A program made the translations under genes and the position numbers. Source: Arenicola marina (taxonomy: Eukaryota; Annelida; Polychaeta; Arenicolidae). Taken from it: DNA of 64,000 nucleotides. The stretch lies in the NCBI GenBank assembly GCA_964019135.1, contig OZ025260.1, positions 15,370,254 through 15,434,253 on the forward strand, written 5' to 3'. The notes under the pieces are model-generated. The model was not told the origin of the DNA. It ran no database searches and saw nothing but the letters and a program-made list of their open reading frames with translations. Positions 47,557 through 58,312 of the stretch are shown in pieces. How positions within the stretch are numbered: the stretch's first letter is position 1; each line of letters begins with the position of its first letter.

Positions 47557-49879
47557 GTAAGTTTGTCACGCCTTCAAAAACACATATAATGTACAGTATG
47601 CATAACACCAGAGAACACCAGAGCTACTGATATATTGAGAGCTCTGTCACCATTAACGTGTCACCATCACCTGACATCTTAGTCTGAGGGCTCCTACAGT
47701 CCAAACAGTGAACATAGTTATAAAAAGTACATTAATGATGTGGTTACATCCGACTTGAGTATGTAGTCACTTGTGTCGAGTGTACGAGTTCCTCTCTTTT
47801 TTTATGTTTTAATTTCCTCGGGTAATGGTCGGCCTTGAAGCCTCTATCACCTGGACATGGAGGACATCTTCTACCGAGTCGTAAGTGTCTGCATTGTAAC
47901 GTCTTGGTGTCAGTATGTGTGTGTGGTGGGGGGGGGGCGGGGCTGGGGCGGGGAGGGGGGGAGGGGGGGGGCTCTGAAGATAAGAGAAAAATTGGAGGAG
48001 GAGGAGAAGCGTGAGGTGAGAGTGGTAGAGAGGGATACGCCTATACGGGGCATGGCAGGGACGACATGAAGTCATGTAGGAAATGGTTGTCATGGCTCCC
48101 ACATAAAATATAGAGCATAGTTATTTTACTCCGTGCAGCGTAGGGGGTGAGAGGGTGGGTAGAGTGGGCCGATTGGGCGCAACGATATTAGGATAAGGTG
48201 AGGGGGTCCTGGTGGCGGGGGGTGTGCGGTTGGGGTGGTGATAAGGGTTGTACGGGATGGGGAGTGGGGGAGGAGGCACTGAGGGGTACCACCAGGGGAC
48301 TGACGACGGGGAAGGCACGGAGCGGCAGAATCAGCTGTCCTTGAAACCCCTCCCATCGCCCAAGGCCTTCCTGTCCTCCCCTCACCCGCCACACCAGAAA
48401 ACCCATAACACTTAACGACCCTGAGGCCGTGGCCCGGCAAGTAATGATCAAGGCAGGGATTGGGGGTGGGTGGGGGGGGGGGGGGAGAAGGAGGGGTGGG
48501 TGGGCGGAGAAGGCAGCGGTGACCTAGCTCCACAGTCGATAGTTTCTTACCGCGACGCACGTGCGCCCCACACAGGGGGTCCCAGTCGTCAAGATTCAAC
48601 TTCAATCTCTGTCACAAGGACATGGAGAGGAACACATGGGGTCTTGATGACTTCATACCAAATAAAAAGAAAATCAGATAATTTTGCTGGTGGCAGGCAT
48701 GCCCGTTCTTTGGTCTGTCTGACGTTAAAATTTATAAAGTCATGATTTATAAAGAAACTTTTCAGTCCATCATCCAATGACTCACTACGTCTGGAGTGAG
48801 ATAAGTATGTACACACATTATACGAGATACGAAATGGGACCATTTTATCCTTTTGGGTTCTTTCAAATCATTTTCTCGGGGTTCTCGATGACGATTCTGT
48901 GTGATCACCAGGCAGTGACAAACGCCAGTGATAAATTGCACGGGGTTCCCAATCGCTGCCTGACAGAAATATTTTACATATTTTACCCATTTATCATTAA
49001 GAAAACACTCTCAAATTATACCATGGGCATTGTACCCTTCGGCGGGTTAGCCTGAGGTCAATCAAGGTAGACTGCCAGGGGTTAAAGGTCACAGGTCTAG
49101 GACGTTAGCAAGCAGAGCTACATGATCGGCTTGACCATGATAAGAACCCCCTTTTGGAAGGGTGCCCCCCCCCGCCCCCCCCCCTCACCAGCCCCGCGGG
49201 AGACAGGTATATAAATATATCAACTCGAGCACTGTATTTCCTTATCAGCCATGACTGTTATTGGTGGCATCCTGTTTGACGAAGGAAATACTCGCCGACC
49301 GTCCTGTTATTAATAAGTAAGCGACCACACTTCTGGTGAGCAAACCGACCCAAAGCCTTCAGCTATCGGGACCTGTGCGTTGTCTATGGATAGAGTGGGT
49401 GGAAGGGTGGGGAAGGGATGCGCTGAGGCGAACAATTTTACGACTTAGCTTTAACCATTGTATAATGAATGAGACGCCGACAAAATAAAAAGAAAATGTG
49501 TGTAATTTCTGTCCAAATCCCTCATCATCTTTAGATATTTAACATGCTAATGCTAATCCAATATAAACTCGTTGTGTACTAACCCACAGGAACCGTGCCA
49601 CATCGAGCCATGGCCGTTGAACGTCCAACTGTTATAACCAGTATAGCGATCAATAAATGTCACACTTCAGGACAACAGCAATATGAATACAAAGGAACGT
49701 AAGAAAGGTGTGACGATCTTGCCCCCCTGACTCCATTGTCAGATGAACAGAAGGTGGAATCAACGTATGGAGGAATGTATGGACCCTCTTGTCCACCGTC
49801 GTGTTCACACTTACAATACTTATTCCCGACCTCAACTGCTTTACGCACGTTCATGTCGTGTTGCCACATAAATTAAAAA
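47557..49879. other. Unassigned region
   Basis: No gene is supported. G tracts lie at 47928-47970 and 48472-48485, and C runs at 49165-49184. Glycine- and proline-rich frames on both strands come from this composition. Confidence 0.5.
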
Positions 49880-49927
49880 CAAGAGTGCAACAAGCCCTTT
49901 GATACCATGTGGCCTTGTAAGCAAGAC
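49880..49927 (+). mobile_element. RT motif A-like island (N-K-P-F-D-T-M-W)
   Basis: The frame reads K-Q-E-C-N-K-P-F-D-T-M-W-P-C-K. It has the N-K-A-F-D-T-V-W layout with Ala changed to Pro (GCC to CCC) and Val to Met. No adjacent RT similarity is seen. Confidence 0.3.
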
Positions 49928-50767
49928 AACAGTGTGGCGTGCGGCTGACATGCCAACCCCGCCAAGTGTTGTAAGATGGTATCGCTAGTCGTTCCTATTG
50001 TTCTAACCTGGTAACAACATGTCACGTAGCTGTTGACATGACCCCCGGCCACAATGCCGACGATTAACTGTACGACAATAGGCTGCCTCTTTATCATAAT
50101 ACAAAGAATGCCTGGAGGGTATACTGCGACCCGTAAACCAGTCAGAACTGTCTGATATACTGTCTGATATATCTTGCGTCAAGTTCCTTATACAATACAA
50201 AGACAGCACAGATAAATTAAAGATATTAACTTCACATAGCAAAGACATTTCCACACTATAGGTGCAAATCACACGTTTTTCACCCCTGTTATTACTCCGT
50301 GTCTCGTTGTTTACAATAGAAACCATGACGTATACTATAGGGGTTATTATATAAAGTAATATATTGTAAATATCTTGATAAAAGTTTCCATTGCAATAGT
50401 TAATGTACCAAAAAAGTCTCCATCCTCCGCACAATGTATATGATATATGACGTGGGCTGTTACATCGTGACACCATTCAGAGGCAGGGTGGTTTATGAGC
50501 AGTATATCATTACAAACTTGATAGACTGTGGCAACGGTCCTTGTGCACGGTGCAGTGTCGGTTTTTAAACGTCAGCCTAAATAAAAGTATGGCCACGAGA
50601 GTGTGGCCGTGTGAGAACTCTCACTGCAGCAAGCCATCAATGTCGTGACTACAATACGTCTTACATCTTTTGTCAACAAAATATAGCCGGTAACGACGTG
50701 CAAGCGAAAACTGTTCGACTATGATCCCGATGTATTAGTCCAACATGTCTGTCTCGGTTATCTAAGT
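49928..50767. other. Unassigned region with a 157-codon minus frame
   Basis: The minus frame 50003-50476 includes a hydrophobic stretch (Y-N-I-L-L-Y-I-I-T-P-I-V-Y-V-M-V-S-I) but no family is recognised. Its length is near what chance gives in a window of this size. A short direct repeat TGTCTGATAT lies at 50150-50170. Confidence 0.35.
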
Positions 50768-50844
50768 TTTTTTTTAGATGTAAACAGAGCGTTTGATACA
50801 GTGTTGCGCAACCCTCAAATCGCAATGGAAACGTCACAATCATG
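50768..50844 (+). mobile_element. RT motif A island (F-L-D-V-N-R-A-F-D-T-V)
   Basis: The frame reads F-F-L-D-V-N-R-A-F-D-T-V-L-R-N-P-Q-I and then stays open to TGA. F-L-D-V-N-R-A-F-D-T-V is a full motif A, including the hydrophobic strand, the first Asp and a basic residue at the Lys position. The usual H-x-x-L-L continuation is missing. Confidence 0.45.
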
Positions 50845-51018
50845 ACAATGGAGGTTTGCAGTCTATATCACAGGGACTTGCGTCAAGTTTCACCATTGTG
50901 TAGGCTCTATAACAATAGTAAAGGGAGAACACTCTTTTTGACAGTTTCTTGGTTTGACAATTCCTAAATAACATCCATACTGCATGGCGAAGCTTGACAC
51001 AAGCCTCTGTTGTCTATA
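50845..51018. other. Unassigned sequence
   Basis: Nothing is recognised between the RT and endonuclease islands. Confidence 0.5.
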
Positions 51019-51060
51019 TTATGAACAGGCGTTAAAGTCCCCCCGGTAGAACGGCCGTTT
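51019..51060 (-). mobile_element. LINE endonuclease GDFNA island
   Basis: The minus frame reads K-R-P-F-Y-R-G-D-F-N-A-C-S and then TAA. F-Y-R-G-D-F-N-A is a good endonuclease core. It lies 175 bp from an RT island on the other strand, so they cannot be parts of one intact element. Confidence 0.4.
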
Positions 51061-54000
51061 TGGCAGCGATGTCTCTGTTTTTACGCGATGACATGCCCAA
51101 GTGGGTGTTTAGACATACACTTAGTTACTTACAACTCGCCGTGCGAACACGCCGACCCCGATCTAGGCAAGTTGACGTTTCAATCCATAGCTGTCTGCCT
51201 GTCTGTGTGCCTGCCGGTTAGGTATAAACTTTGAAAGGTACGCAAGACACACCGGCACCCGTGCTCTGTCGACCGCAACGACGACAACAACAAGATTTAC
51301 TACGACAACTACGCCAACGTTACCTTGTTAAGAATGTAAAGAAGATATCCCAAGTTCCGTGTTGATGTCGAGCAAACACCGTAAATAGTCCCGAAGTGAG
51401 TCTGTTCCTAGCGGCTTCATCGGTGACTTAATTCCATCAGCAACATGGCTACCACAACAGAGATGGATGGAGGCGGTCTCGTCGACCCGTAGGTGGGTAT
51501 TCGTCGTCGCGATGGTAGTGGTGGTCGAGTGGGGGGGGGGGGGAGGGGTGAGGGGGGGGGGTGGAGGCGCGAGGCCTGTTGCTAATTTCAACGCGCACAC
51601 AAACTTTTCTCAGGACGGTGTTCACGGCCGTACAGTCCACTTCCTCTTCCCTCTGGGTGCTTAGTTAGTGAACACTCCAAGGCGTGCTCCCCTCTCGCTG
51701 TCAGTCGGTGTACGCTTCAGACAGAGGGGGGTGGGTGAGTGGGTGGGGTGGGGTGCTGGCCGGACAGCGGTCTACACGGGGTCAGGGCTGACTGACTGCA
51801 CATGTACGTAGCGCGTACCGCCACCACTACCCCCCGCGCGCACAATACTACCACTATCTACCGGCTGTCCCGCCAGGCATGTGCGGCCGTTAGGTGTGAT
51901 GGGCGGGTGCCCTGCTTGCCTGGTGCCTGGCCTGCCTGCCCGCCCGCCAGCGTGCCCGCCCAAACTTTTGGGGACCCAGCCGGGCGCGTGAGGGAAGGGA
52001 GGGATAAGGTGGAGTGGGAGGGGGAGGGGGGGAGGCGGAAGCGGGGGTGTGAGGAACGGAGAGGGTGGGGGGTATGGTGACTCGGCGCGAGGGGTGGAGC
52101 GGTTGCTTTGTGTGCTGCCCGCAGGGTGTATCCTCCCCCAGGCAGGAAAGGGAGGAGGGTCACCCACCCACCCACCCACACCCTGCACACACCCCTGCCT
52201 CCACCGGCTCCCTCCCACCCTCTCCACCCGCAGCCAGCTGCACATACGCACACACGCACCTATTCACTCCAACCCTTACTCCCCCCATCCCCCCGCCACC
52301 CCGGCCGAACAATAACAAGCCCTGCTACAAGTTCTCCTCCCACTCCACTTCCACACACCCCTCCCCATTCCCAGCACCCCCCCCCCCCCCCAACTCACCT
52401 TGGTGTCCCTGTCCCCCAGCCCGGCGGTGTCTCTCCTCGTCAGGCCGGGGTTCCAGTTGAGTGATAATCGCCTCCTACGACCGCCCTCGCTATGGAATTC
52501 GCATGAATATCACGCGCAGACAACGGGTCAAAATACAGTTATCCCGCACTTCTTCTTTTTTCAGCCGCTTTCACGTGTAAAAAACTCTTTCAAAACAGTG
52601 TAATGCAAGTAGTTTATGCGACATACCGCGCTCCATTGCCGCTGTTTATCCTTCGATGGTGTCTTTGTTTCCTTGCTGTGGGTATGTATTCTAAGACATA
52701 TAAAGTGATGTGGAAAGGCAGCCGCTTCGTGGTCTTTTTCTCTGGTGGCCCAATAGATCAGGCTACACCCCTTAAAAAAGCGCATGCTGGTAATTTAACT
52801 ATTTCGCATGTTTGCAAACTTATTGAACACATTTTAACTTTCTAGTAAAAATGTTTTAGTCCCTTAATTTAGACAATTCCTCCCGCATTATGTCGAGGCG
52901 CGCGAGATTCCCGCAAGAGACACAAGCGTGTAGCCCGCGCTGTTACCATGGTTACGTTGACAATTATTGGAAGTAGAGAAAAATATGTATTTATTATCAG
53001 CTTTAATAATATTGATTATTTCTTTCCGGTCTTGTGTCATGTCCTGCCCCCCCCCCCCCCCCCCCTTCACTCTACACCTCCCTCACCTCCCTCCTCTACC
53101 ATTACGGGGAGTCAAATAAATATCCGGGCAGACAATGCGCAGTGCGATTCGGCTCGGCATTGTCACCTACTTGGGACTGTCTGGGGAAGGGAGGGTGGGT
53201 ATGTGCGTTTGGGGAAGAGGGGTTAGGTGGAGGGGGGGGCTTGATGTGCGTGTATGCACAAAGAAGCAGACGCCAGTCGGGTGGGGGGTGAGGAGGGTAG
53301 GGGGGTGGGTAGGGTCAGTGGGTGGGACAGACAGCGTTAAAAAGGCCGGGAGAAAGACTAACGCTGCCCTGAGACACCTGCCCCGATATCACCCTCCTCA
53401 CTCACCCCATCGCCCGGTTTGCCGGCGGCACTCCCCGGCTCAGAAAACTGTCCGCGAGGGGGCGCCACTGTCGTGGGAGAGCGAAGACCGCGACTCAGTC
53501 ACTCTCCTCCACTCAAGGGTTCGCACGTCGCCCGCAGCCGGCGCTGTCACCCAAACGGTCAAGGATTAAGTCTTTTTCTTTCTTTTTTCTCTCCGGCCGG
53601 GGAACAGAATCCCGAGGCAAACTGTTAGTCATGGGATAACACCATGCCAGGTGCGGTGTGGAGAGTCTACGGGGCCCGGTGACCAAACATTATTCATATC
53701 GCCAGCTTTTCACCCCCGCCGGCAACCCGGCATTTTCAATAGCTTTGCTTTTCCTCAAATTTCCTTTATTCCTTTCTATTTGTTCCATGGTGACATTGCA
53801 ATTGAAATTATTTGGGTCAGGGACAATGTATCCACCGGCCTATCGGGAGACCGGGGGCGGCAGTTCCATTGATAATCGGAATTATCATAATGAAATTTTA
53901 CACACTTTTTTTGAACTGGTGCACAGATTTGCATTCTACTTTGTAATGTTAGACAAATACGTTTCTCGTTCAGCGCACGCAAAACTTATATATCGGTTAA

Positions 54001-54073
54001 TGCTAGTGACATGTTGCACCCCTTGTCTCTCTAAACAGCTTGCGTGGAAACACAATTCCCCCGCTGACTTTTG
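51061..54073. other. Unassigned region, strongly strand-biased simple sequence
   Basis: No gene is supported. G-rich blocks lie at 51531-51560 and 51725-51760, and 51985-52080. A C-rich block lies at 52160-52400 with a 15-base C run at 52377-52391, and a 19-base C run at 53047-53065. Frames of 130-160 codons here are proline/glycine-rich. The 146-codon frame 53658-54098 has normal composition but no domain. Confidence 0.5.
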
Positions 54074-54137
54074 GTCTCCGTCCATTAAAGCAACCTGAGA
54101 AATCAGTCTCCGTCCATTAAAGCAACCTGAGAAATCA
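54074..54137 (+). repeat. Perfect 32-bp tandem duplication
   Basis: The unit beginning GTCTCCGTCCATTAAAGCAA and ending GAGAAATCA occupies 54074-54105 and 54106-54137 with no difference that I can see. Identity suggests a recent event. Confidence 0.95.
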
Positions 54138-54419
54138 GTATATTGAAAATGACCTGTTTCGAATTATTTCCGTAACGGCTTGTCATACGATTCATTACAG
54201 AACGTTAACGCATCATACATCACGTTTACTGACATGCGACAAGATTTGGGATTATGCTAGCGGACAGCAAACTTCATATGTATCGGTACTTCTGCTTATA
54301 TGTACGCAAGATGGGTGTGTTCGGACACTGAGAAAAGCGTAGGAGATCGAAATGAATTCATTATATAATGTTTTATATTGACCCCTCCATATGACTGTTT
54401 CAGCTGACCTAACTAGCAT
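54138..54419. other. Unassigned sequence
   Basis: AT-rich flank of the inverted-repeat element. Nothing is recognised. Confidence 0.5.
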
Positions 54420-54925
54420 ATCGAAAACTAGCTTTGACATCAAAACCCATACCTACAAGGTTAGGGTTTTGATTAGTTGCATATCATTTCCCTGTAGCAG
54501 TCAGTTAGCAGTAAATACGGAAAACAGTTCTTTATTAGAAGGATAGTGATATACCCTTTCTGAATCTTTGAGTGTCATTCTCCCAAAGTGGTAAATATGC
54601 TGAGTTCTATCCCTAACAGAATTGACAGTAAAAATTAATTTGTCTCATGACACATGTAGACACCTTCAGTGCGGCAGCCATGTTGACTTGTCAATAATGA
54701 TATCCAAAGAGAGGCACTGCATTCCCAAATAGGGATAGAACTCAGCATATTTACCACTTTGGGAGAATGACACTCAAAGATACAAAAAGGATATGTCACT
54801 ATCCTTCTAATAAAGAAATGTTTTCCGTATTTACTTCTAAATGACTGCTACAGGGAAATGATATGCAACTAATCAAAACCCTAACCTTGTAGGTATGGGT
54901 TTTGATGTCAAAGCTAATCGAAAAC
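54420..54925. mobile_element. MITE with 187-bp inverted arms and 9-bp target duplication
   Basis: The element (54429-54916, 488 bp) begins TAGCTTTGACATCAAAACCC and ends with its exact reverse complement. The left arm 54429-54615 and the right arm 54730-54916 are both 187 bp and differ at only about seven positions by eye. A 114-bp loop (54616-54729) separates them and has no coding capacity. ATCGAAAAC is present directly outside both ends (54420-54428 and 54917-54925), a clean 9-bp target-site duplication. Long arms plus a 9-bp duplication fit a non-autonomous Mutator-like (MULE) element best. Merlin (8-9 bp) is an alternative; hAT and P (8 bp) fit less well. Transposition would need a transposase encoded elsewhere. 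The transcript would fold into a long hairpin and could feed small-RNA pathways. Confidence 0.93.
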
Positions 54926-55428
54926 ATGTTGCATATAGCATTGCGATGACGCACAGTGTCTCTGATACGTAATATGGTGCCGACGGGAGCGAATGTATTT
55001 CTTTGAATTGTTGTTTTTTACCAATGAGAGAAAGTATTGATTTCTACGACTGCACCAATGAAAGGACATGTTCTATGAATGGCTATATGGAGAGTGTTAT
55101 TCTTCAGACTGCTAACTTGTCCAGTGGTATAGCGTATGGTTCCTTAGGTTCCTATATTTTACCAATGGCAAAACTTGCTGCTGTTTAAATTGTTACCTCT
55201 TGCCTAAAGGAGAAAGCGTTGTTCTTTAGATTGTTGTTAAATGTCATTACGGTTGTCACATGACTTTATTTGTCTGTATGCTTCTTATAATCTAACACTC
55301 TGAACATATGAAAACCTGCACCAACACATCTAATAATACAGGGAAACTTGCTACTAGTTTTACCCTATTTACGTATATTTAAGCTACATCATACACATGT
55401 CACGTTAAGGGCCCCATAGGGGCTTTTT
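54926..55428. other. Unassigned sequence
   Basis: No gene is seen. A 61-codon plus frame at 55003-55188 has no domain. Confidence 0.5.
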
Positions 55429-55619
55429 CGACACGGCGACATGGCGATTTTTAAAATCGACAACGCGACATTGGGGTTGTCTTAGAATCGACATGCGACA
55501 TAAGACTTAGCGACACGCGACATGGAACTTTTCTTAAAATCGACACGCCACATGGACCTTTTCTTAAAATCGACACGCGACATGGACCTTTTTCTTAAAA
55601 TCGACACGCGACATGGCTA
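55429..55619 (+). repeat. 30-bp tandem repeat running into poly(C)
   Basis: Units CGACACGCGACATGGACCTT followed by TTCTTAAAAT start at 55511, 55541 and 55571, with a fourth at 55602. More diverged copies extend back to about 55429. A 19-base C run (55620-55638) abuts the last unit. Ten codons per unit give a frame with repeated M-D/E-L-F-L-K-S-T-R. Confidence 0.9.
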
Positions 55620-56348
55620 CCCCCCCCCCCCCCCCCCCTCAGGGGCCCTACGTTACTTACCAGTACACAGAAGGTACCGAAAGTTGGCAGTTCTAGCTGT
55701 CCTTGGAACAGACTGAAGGATTTCATAATGTGTTCTTCCCATTACTGACAGAGATGACAAAGGTGTCATAGCCTGGACAGGACGAACACTGAATTGGGGG
55801 AAATATCCACACCTTCAGATATTCACCTGTCCTACCTCATTACAACATATCACGTAACATGTTGGCTACACACCTTAGGTCTGTTACAGTATGTATGACC
55901 ATATGTATCTATGGCTCAGTGCACATCCAATGACTGTCGCGCAACGTATGGTTGTTGAAGTGTTAGTCACAGCCGTGAAGTTCTTACACAGGGGGAGAAG
56001 TATCTCCCGAGATCAAAGTGTCCGGGGGAAGACTCACCTGTGACAGGTGAGAACAGGTGAGATAATTATCGTCTGTGCTGGTGATGGGTGTTCACGTGAT
56101 GACCAGGGCAGCGCTCGCTCCTGTTGTAACGGTCAAGACATGTGGGGGGAGACCGACCTCTGGCGGTGGGGATTGTTCACAGTCAGCGGGTCATGTGACT
56201 GCCTGGGTGATATATTCCGCGACAAATCTAAGGGACTTCACAGCTTTCTTCACAGGCCGCGGCGGGTAACTGCTGAGAAGAAAGGGTTTGATATACAATA
56301 GCTTATTGTGACTTATGGCACCGAGGGTCAAAGGTTGGTCAGATTTTA
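55620..56348. other. Unassigned sequence
   Basis: Apart from the C run at 55620-55638, nothing is recognised. Confidence 0.5.
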
Positions 56349-56609
56349 TTGGCCTTCATATTTGTTCAGCGCAGATGGTTACAGGATCATTACCATAGGC
56401 GAGATTTACCTGTGCATGTAGCAGGCTGGAGGGGGTCAAATGAAAGGAGGGCAGGGGGCAACAATGGGTTGCTGCTCGCGGGGGACTTTAACACGTGTCA
56501 GCGGCGACCAAATTACCCCATAGGGATCGACCTTCGCGTGGCATTTACATTGTTGGCAGCCAGGTCGTGCCATGGGAGGTACCCGGTCATTGTCCACTTG
56601 TGTGTATGA
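56349..56609 (+). mobile_element. LINE endonuclease GDFNT island in an 86-codon frame
   Basis: The frame contains N-N-G-L-L-L-A-G-D-F-N-T-C-Q-R-R, with the core at 56481-56492. L-L-L-A-G-D-F-N-T matches the endonuclease active-site strand with its hydrophobic lead-in. It is the longest open frame that carries the motif. The upstream residues lack the other endonuclease motifs and no S-D-H follows, so even here only about ten residues look like the enzyme. Confidence 0.45.
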
Positions 56610-56719
56610 TCTTTAACGTGCACGCGTCACCGTCTTAGAAGTCGCCCAATTTAAAAGATTTGCCATCTCAGTGACAGATGAATCTTAAGTTTATGATGTG
56701 CCGATTGGCCAGCGTCTGC
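56610..56719. other. Unassigned sequence
   Basis: Nothing is recognised. Confidence 0.5.
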
Positions 56720-56781
56720 ATGGGCCGCCTATCGCATTGAGGCACGCTTGATGGGCCGCCTATCGCATTGAGGCACGCTTG
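56720..56781 (+). repeat. Perfect 31-bp tandem duplication
   Basis: ATGGGCCGCCTATCGCATTG plus AGGCACGCTTG occurs at 56720-56750 and 56751-56781 without a mismatch. Confidence 0.95.
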
Positions 56782-57290
56782 ACTCAATTCTGAGGTTTAA
56801 GCGGGAGAACAACGTTTGTGAAATCTCGGGGGCGTTACTGTAAAAGTGCCACATTATTAGGCGACCGGAAACATAAATTCTCTCGGTTTTTTTGGTGATT
56901 GGCTTTGGCTCTTAATTCTTTAGGCTAAATTTCATCAGGCGGGCCGACGAGATGCGGTGAACTTTCAGTTTGAGTTCCATGTTAGCTCAACAAGACGTTC
57001 ATTTAACCAGCCATTGTTGCGTGGTACCTTCTGTAGCTCAGTGCATCCGGGTCCCTTCTCTGGGCATTGCCAACGAGCCCGTAGGATCCAAGGATGTTCC
57101 TTGACCCATGTGTACGCAAAGATGGCATTAAAATACTAACCCTTCCATTCAAACCGTTGATGCCATTTGCTTATGTGATTTGCACGTACGAGTAATTTTA
57201 TTATATTTCGCCCATGTGATAATATCGACATGCGGTAATAGATCGGTAATCATCCGGTTAGGCCAACAGGTGACGCCACAGGTCACTCCT

Positions 57291-57400
57291 GCTTCATCTG
57301 CTTGGCCGAGAGGTTAGCGTACTCGACTGCAAACAGGTTGCCGGTTCAAACCCCACCTGGGTCTGCATGGGTCGTGCTAACCTTTCAAGTCATTGTCCCA
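57291..57400 (+). mobile_element. tRNA-derived SINE head
   Basis: TGGCCGAGAGGTTAGCG (about 57303-57319) is a Pol III A box and GGTTCAAACCC (57343-57353) a B box at tRNA-like spacing. The stems do not pair well enough for a functional tRNA: the T-arm bases around GGTTCAAACCC are not complementary. The piece ACTGCAAACAGGTTGCCGG, then B box and CCCACCTGG resembles the heads at 60786-60828 and 61884-61921. The 3' limit of the SINE body is not determined. Confidence 0.65.
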
Positions 57401-57699
57401 ACACTTTAAGGATCCGACTGTAGGCAGAACCGGATCAAAACAACCGTTCATCATGTTGCGATCCGGAACAGAACCATCCGCAACCACCTTGATATGAATC
57501 TTAGGTTAAGATCAATGTCTTAAATAAGTTTTTAGTATTTGAACAAGAACACGTGCAATAGAAATGGAATGATGTTATTGATCCACGCAGAAGGCCTGCG
57601 AATGCCACCATCGCATTTTTAAGTTTAACTTAGTTTGTGTTGGTTGTATATTCAGGACGCTTTAACCACTGTTACTGAGTCATATCGCGTCAGTGTGAG

Positions 57700-57900
57700 A
57701 AGGAAGGAATAATAGATCCATGTCCCCGGGGGTAACCCATTACTCTTTGCGAAGAAGGACATGGGATCTTTATCCTGCGACCACACACACATGGCCACAG
57801 CGGGGTGCCAACCACCGATCCACGTGCCGTTAAGCTCTCAGGTGGCCCGAGCACTCAAGGCGAGCGCTCTAACCCACTGAGCTACCGGGCCGGCCCCTGT
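57700..57900 (-). mobile_element. tRNA-derived SINE, minus orientation
   Basis: The minus strand starts GGCCGGCCCGGTAGCTCAGT and continues GGGTTAGAGCGCTCGCCTTG, a clear tRNA 5' half with a perfect A box. A B box is not intact; GGTTGGCACCC further on may be a decayed one. The body contains an imperfect hairpin, with arms GATCCATGTCC at 57715-57725 and GGACATGGGATC at 57757-57768. This is not a tRNA gene, since the T arm is missing. Confidence 0.6.
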
Positions 57901-57979
57901 TTAAGTTTAAGACATGTTTAAGACAATGGTACTCTTTTTGAGTCAACGCGTCGTTATCCTGACAAATCCTAAGATATTT

Positions 57980-58080
57980 ACCCAGGTGAAGTTGAAACCC
58001 ATACACAGGCTGACCAGCCTGACCTATGTGACCGCAGTGGAGGAGAGCCGAACGCGCTGCCCACTGAGTCACATGGCTCC
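57980..58080 (-). mobile_element. tRNA-derived SINE head, minus orientation
   Basis: On the minus strand TGACTCAGTGGGCAGCGCG, then TTCGGCTCTC resembles a tRNA D arm and anticodon arm (A box at about 58072-58054). GGGTTTCAACTTCACC at 58000-57985 is a degraded B box. It lies directly upstream of the minus-oriented SINE at 57700-57900 and could be a second copy or part of a composite. Confidence 0.45.
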
Positions 58081-58273
58081 TTTCAAGAATGTTAACGATT
58101 AAAGAAAAGACAAAATTATATCCATGGTAGTTATCACTAATTTTCCGGGTCATCAATTTCTCCAGCGACGCTTCTCATGCTGGCAAAAGGCGTCTGGCTT
58201 CACGGTGTTGATACGTGGTGGTTTTCGCGGTACTTTCACTCGGTCAGCTGCTTCAGTCACCACACTGAAACAC

Positions 58274-58312
58274 ACATCAACACATCACATCAAAGGCCTT
58301 CCCGAAGTCTCA
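58274..58312 (-). mobile_element. RT motif A island (D-F-G-K-A-F-D-V)
   Basis: Between two stops the minus frame reads D-F-G-K-A-F-D-V-M-C. D-F-x-K-A-F-D-V is an exact motif A core, but only ten codons are open. Confidence 0.4.

Noticed and set aside
50003-50476. 157-codon minus frame as a membrane protein
   Set aside because: Roughly three frames of this length are expected by chance, and the hydrophobic stretch is in AT-rich sequence that favours Ile and Tyr codons.
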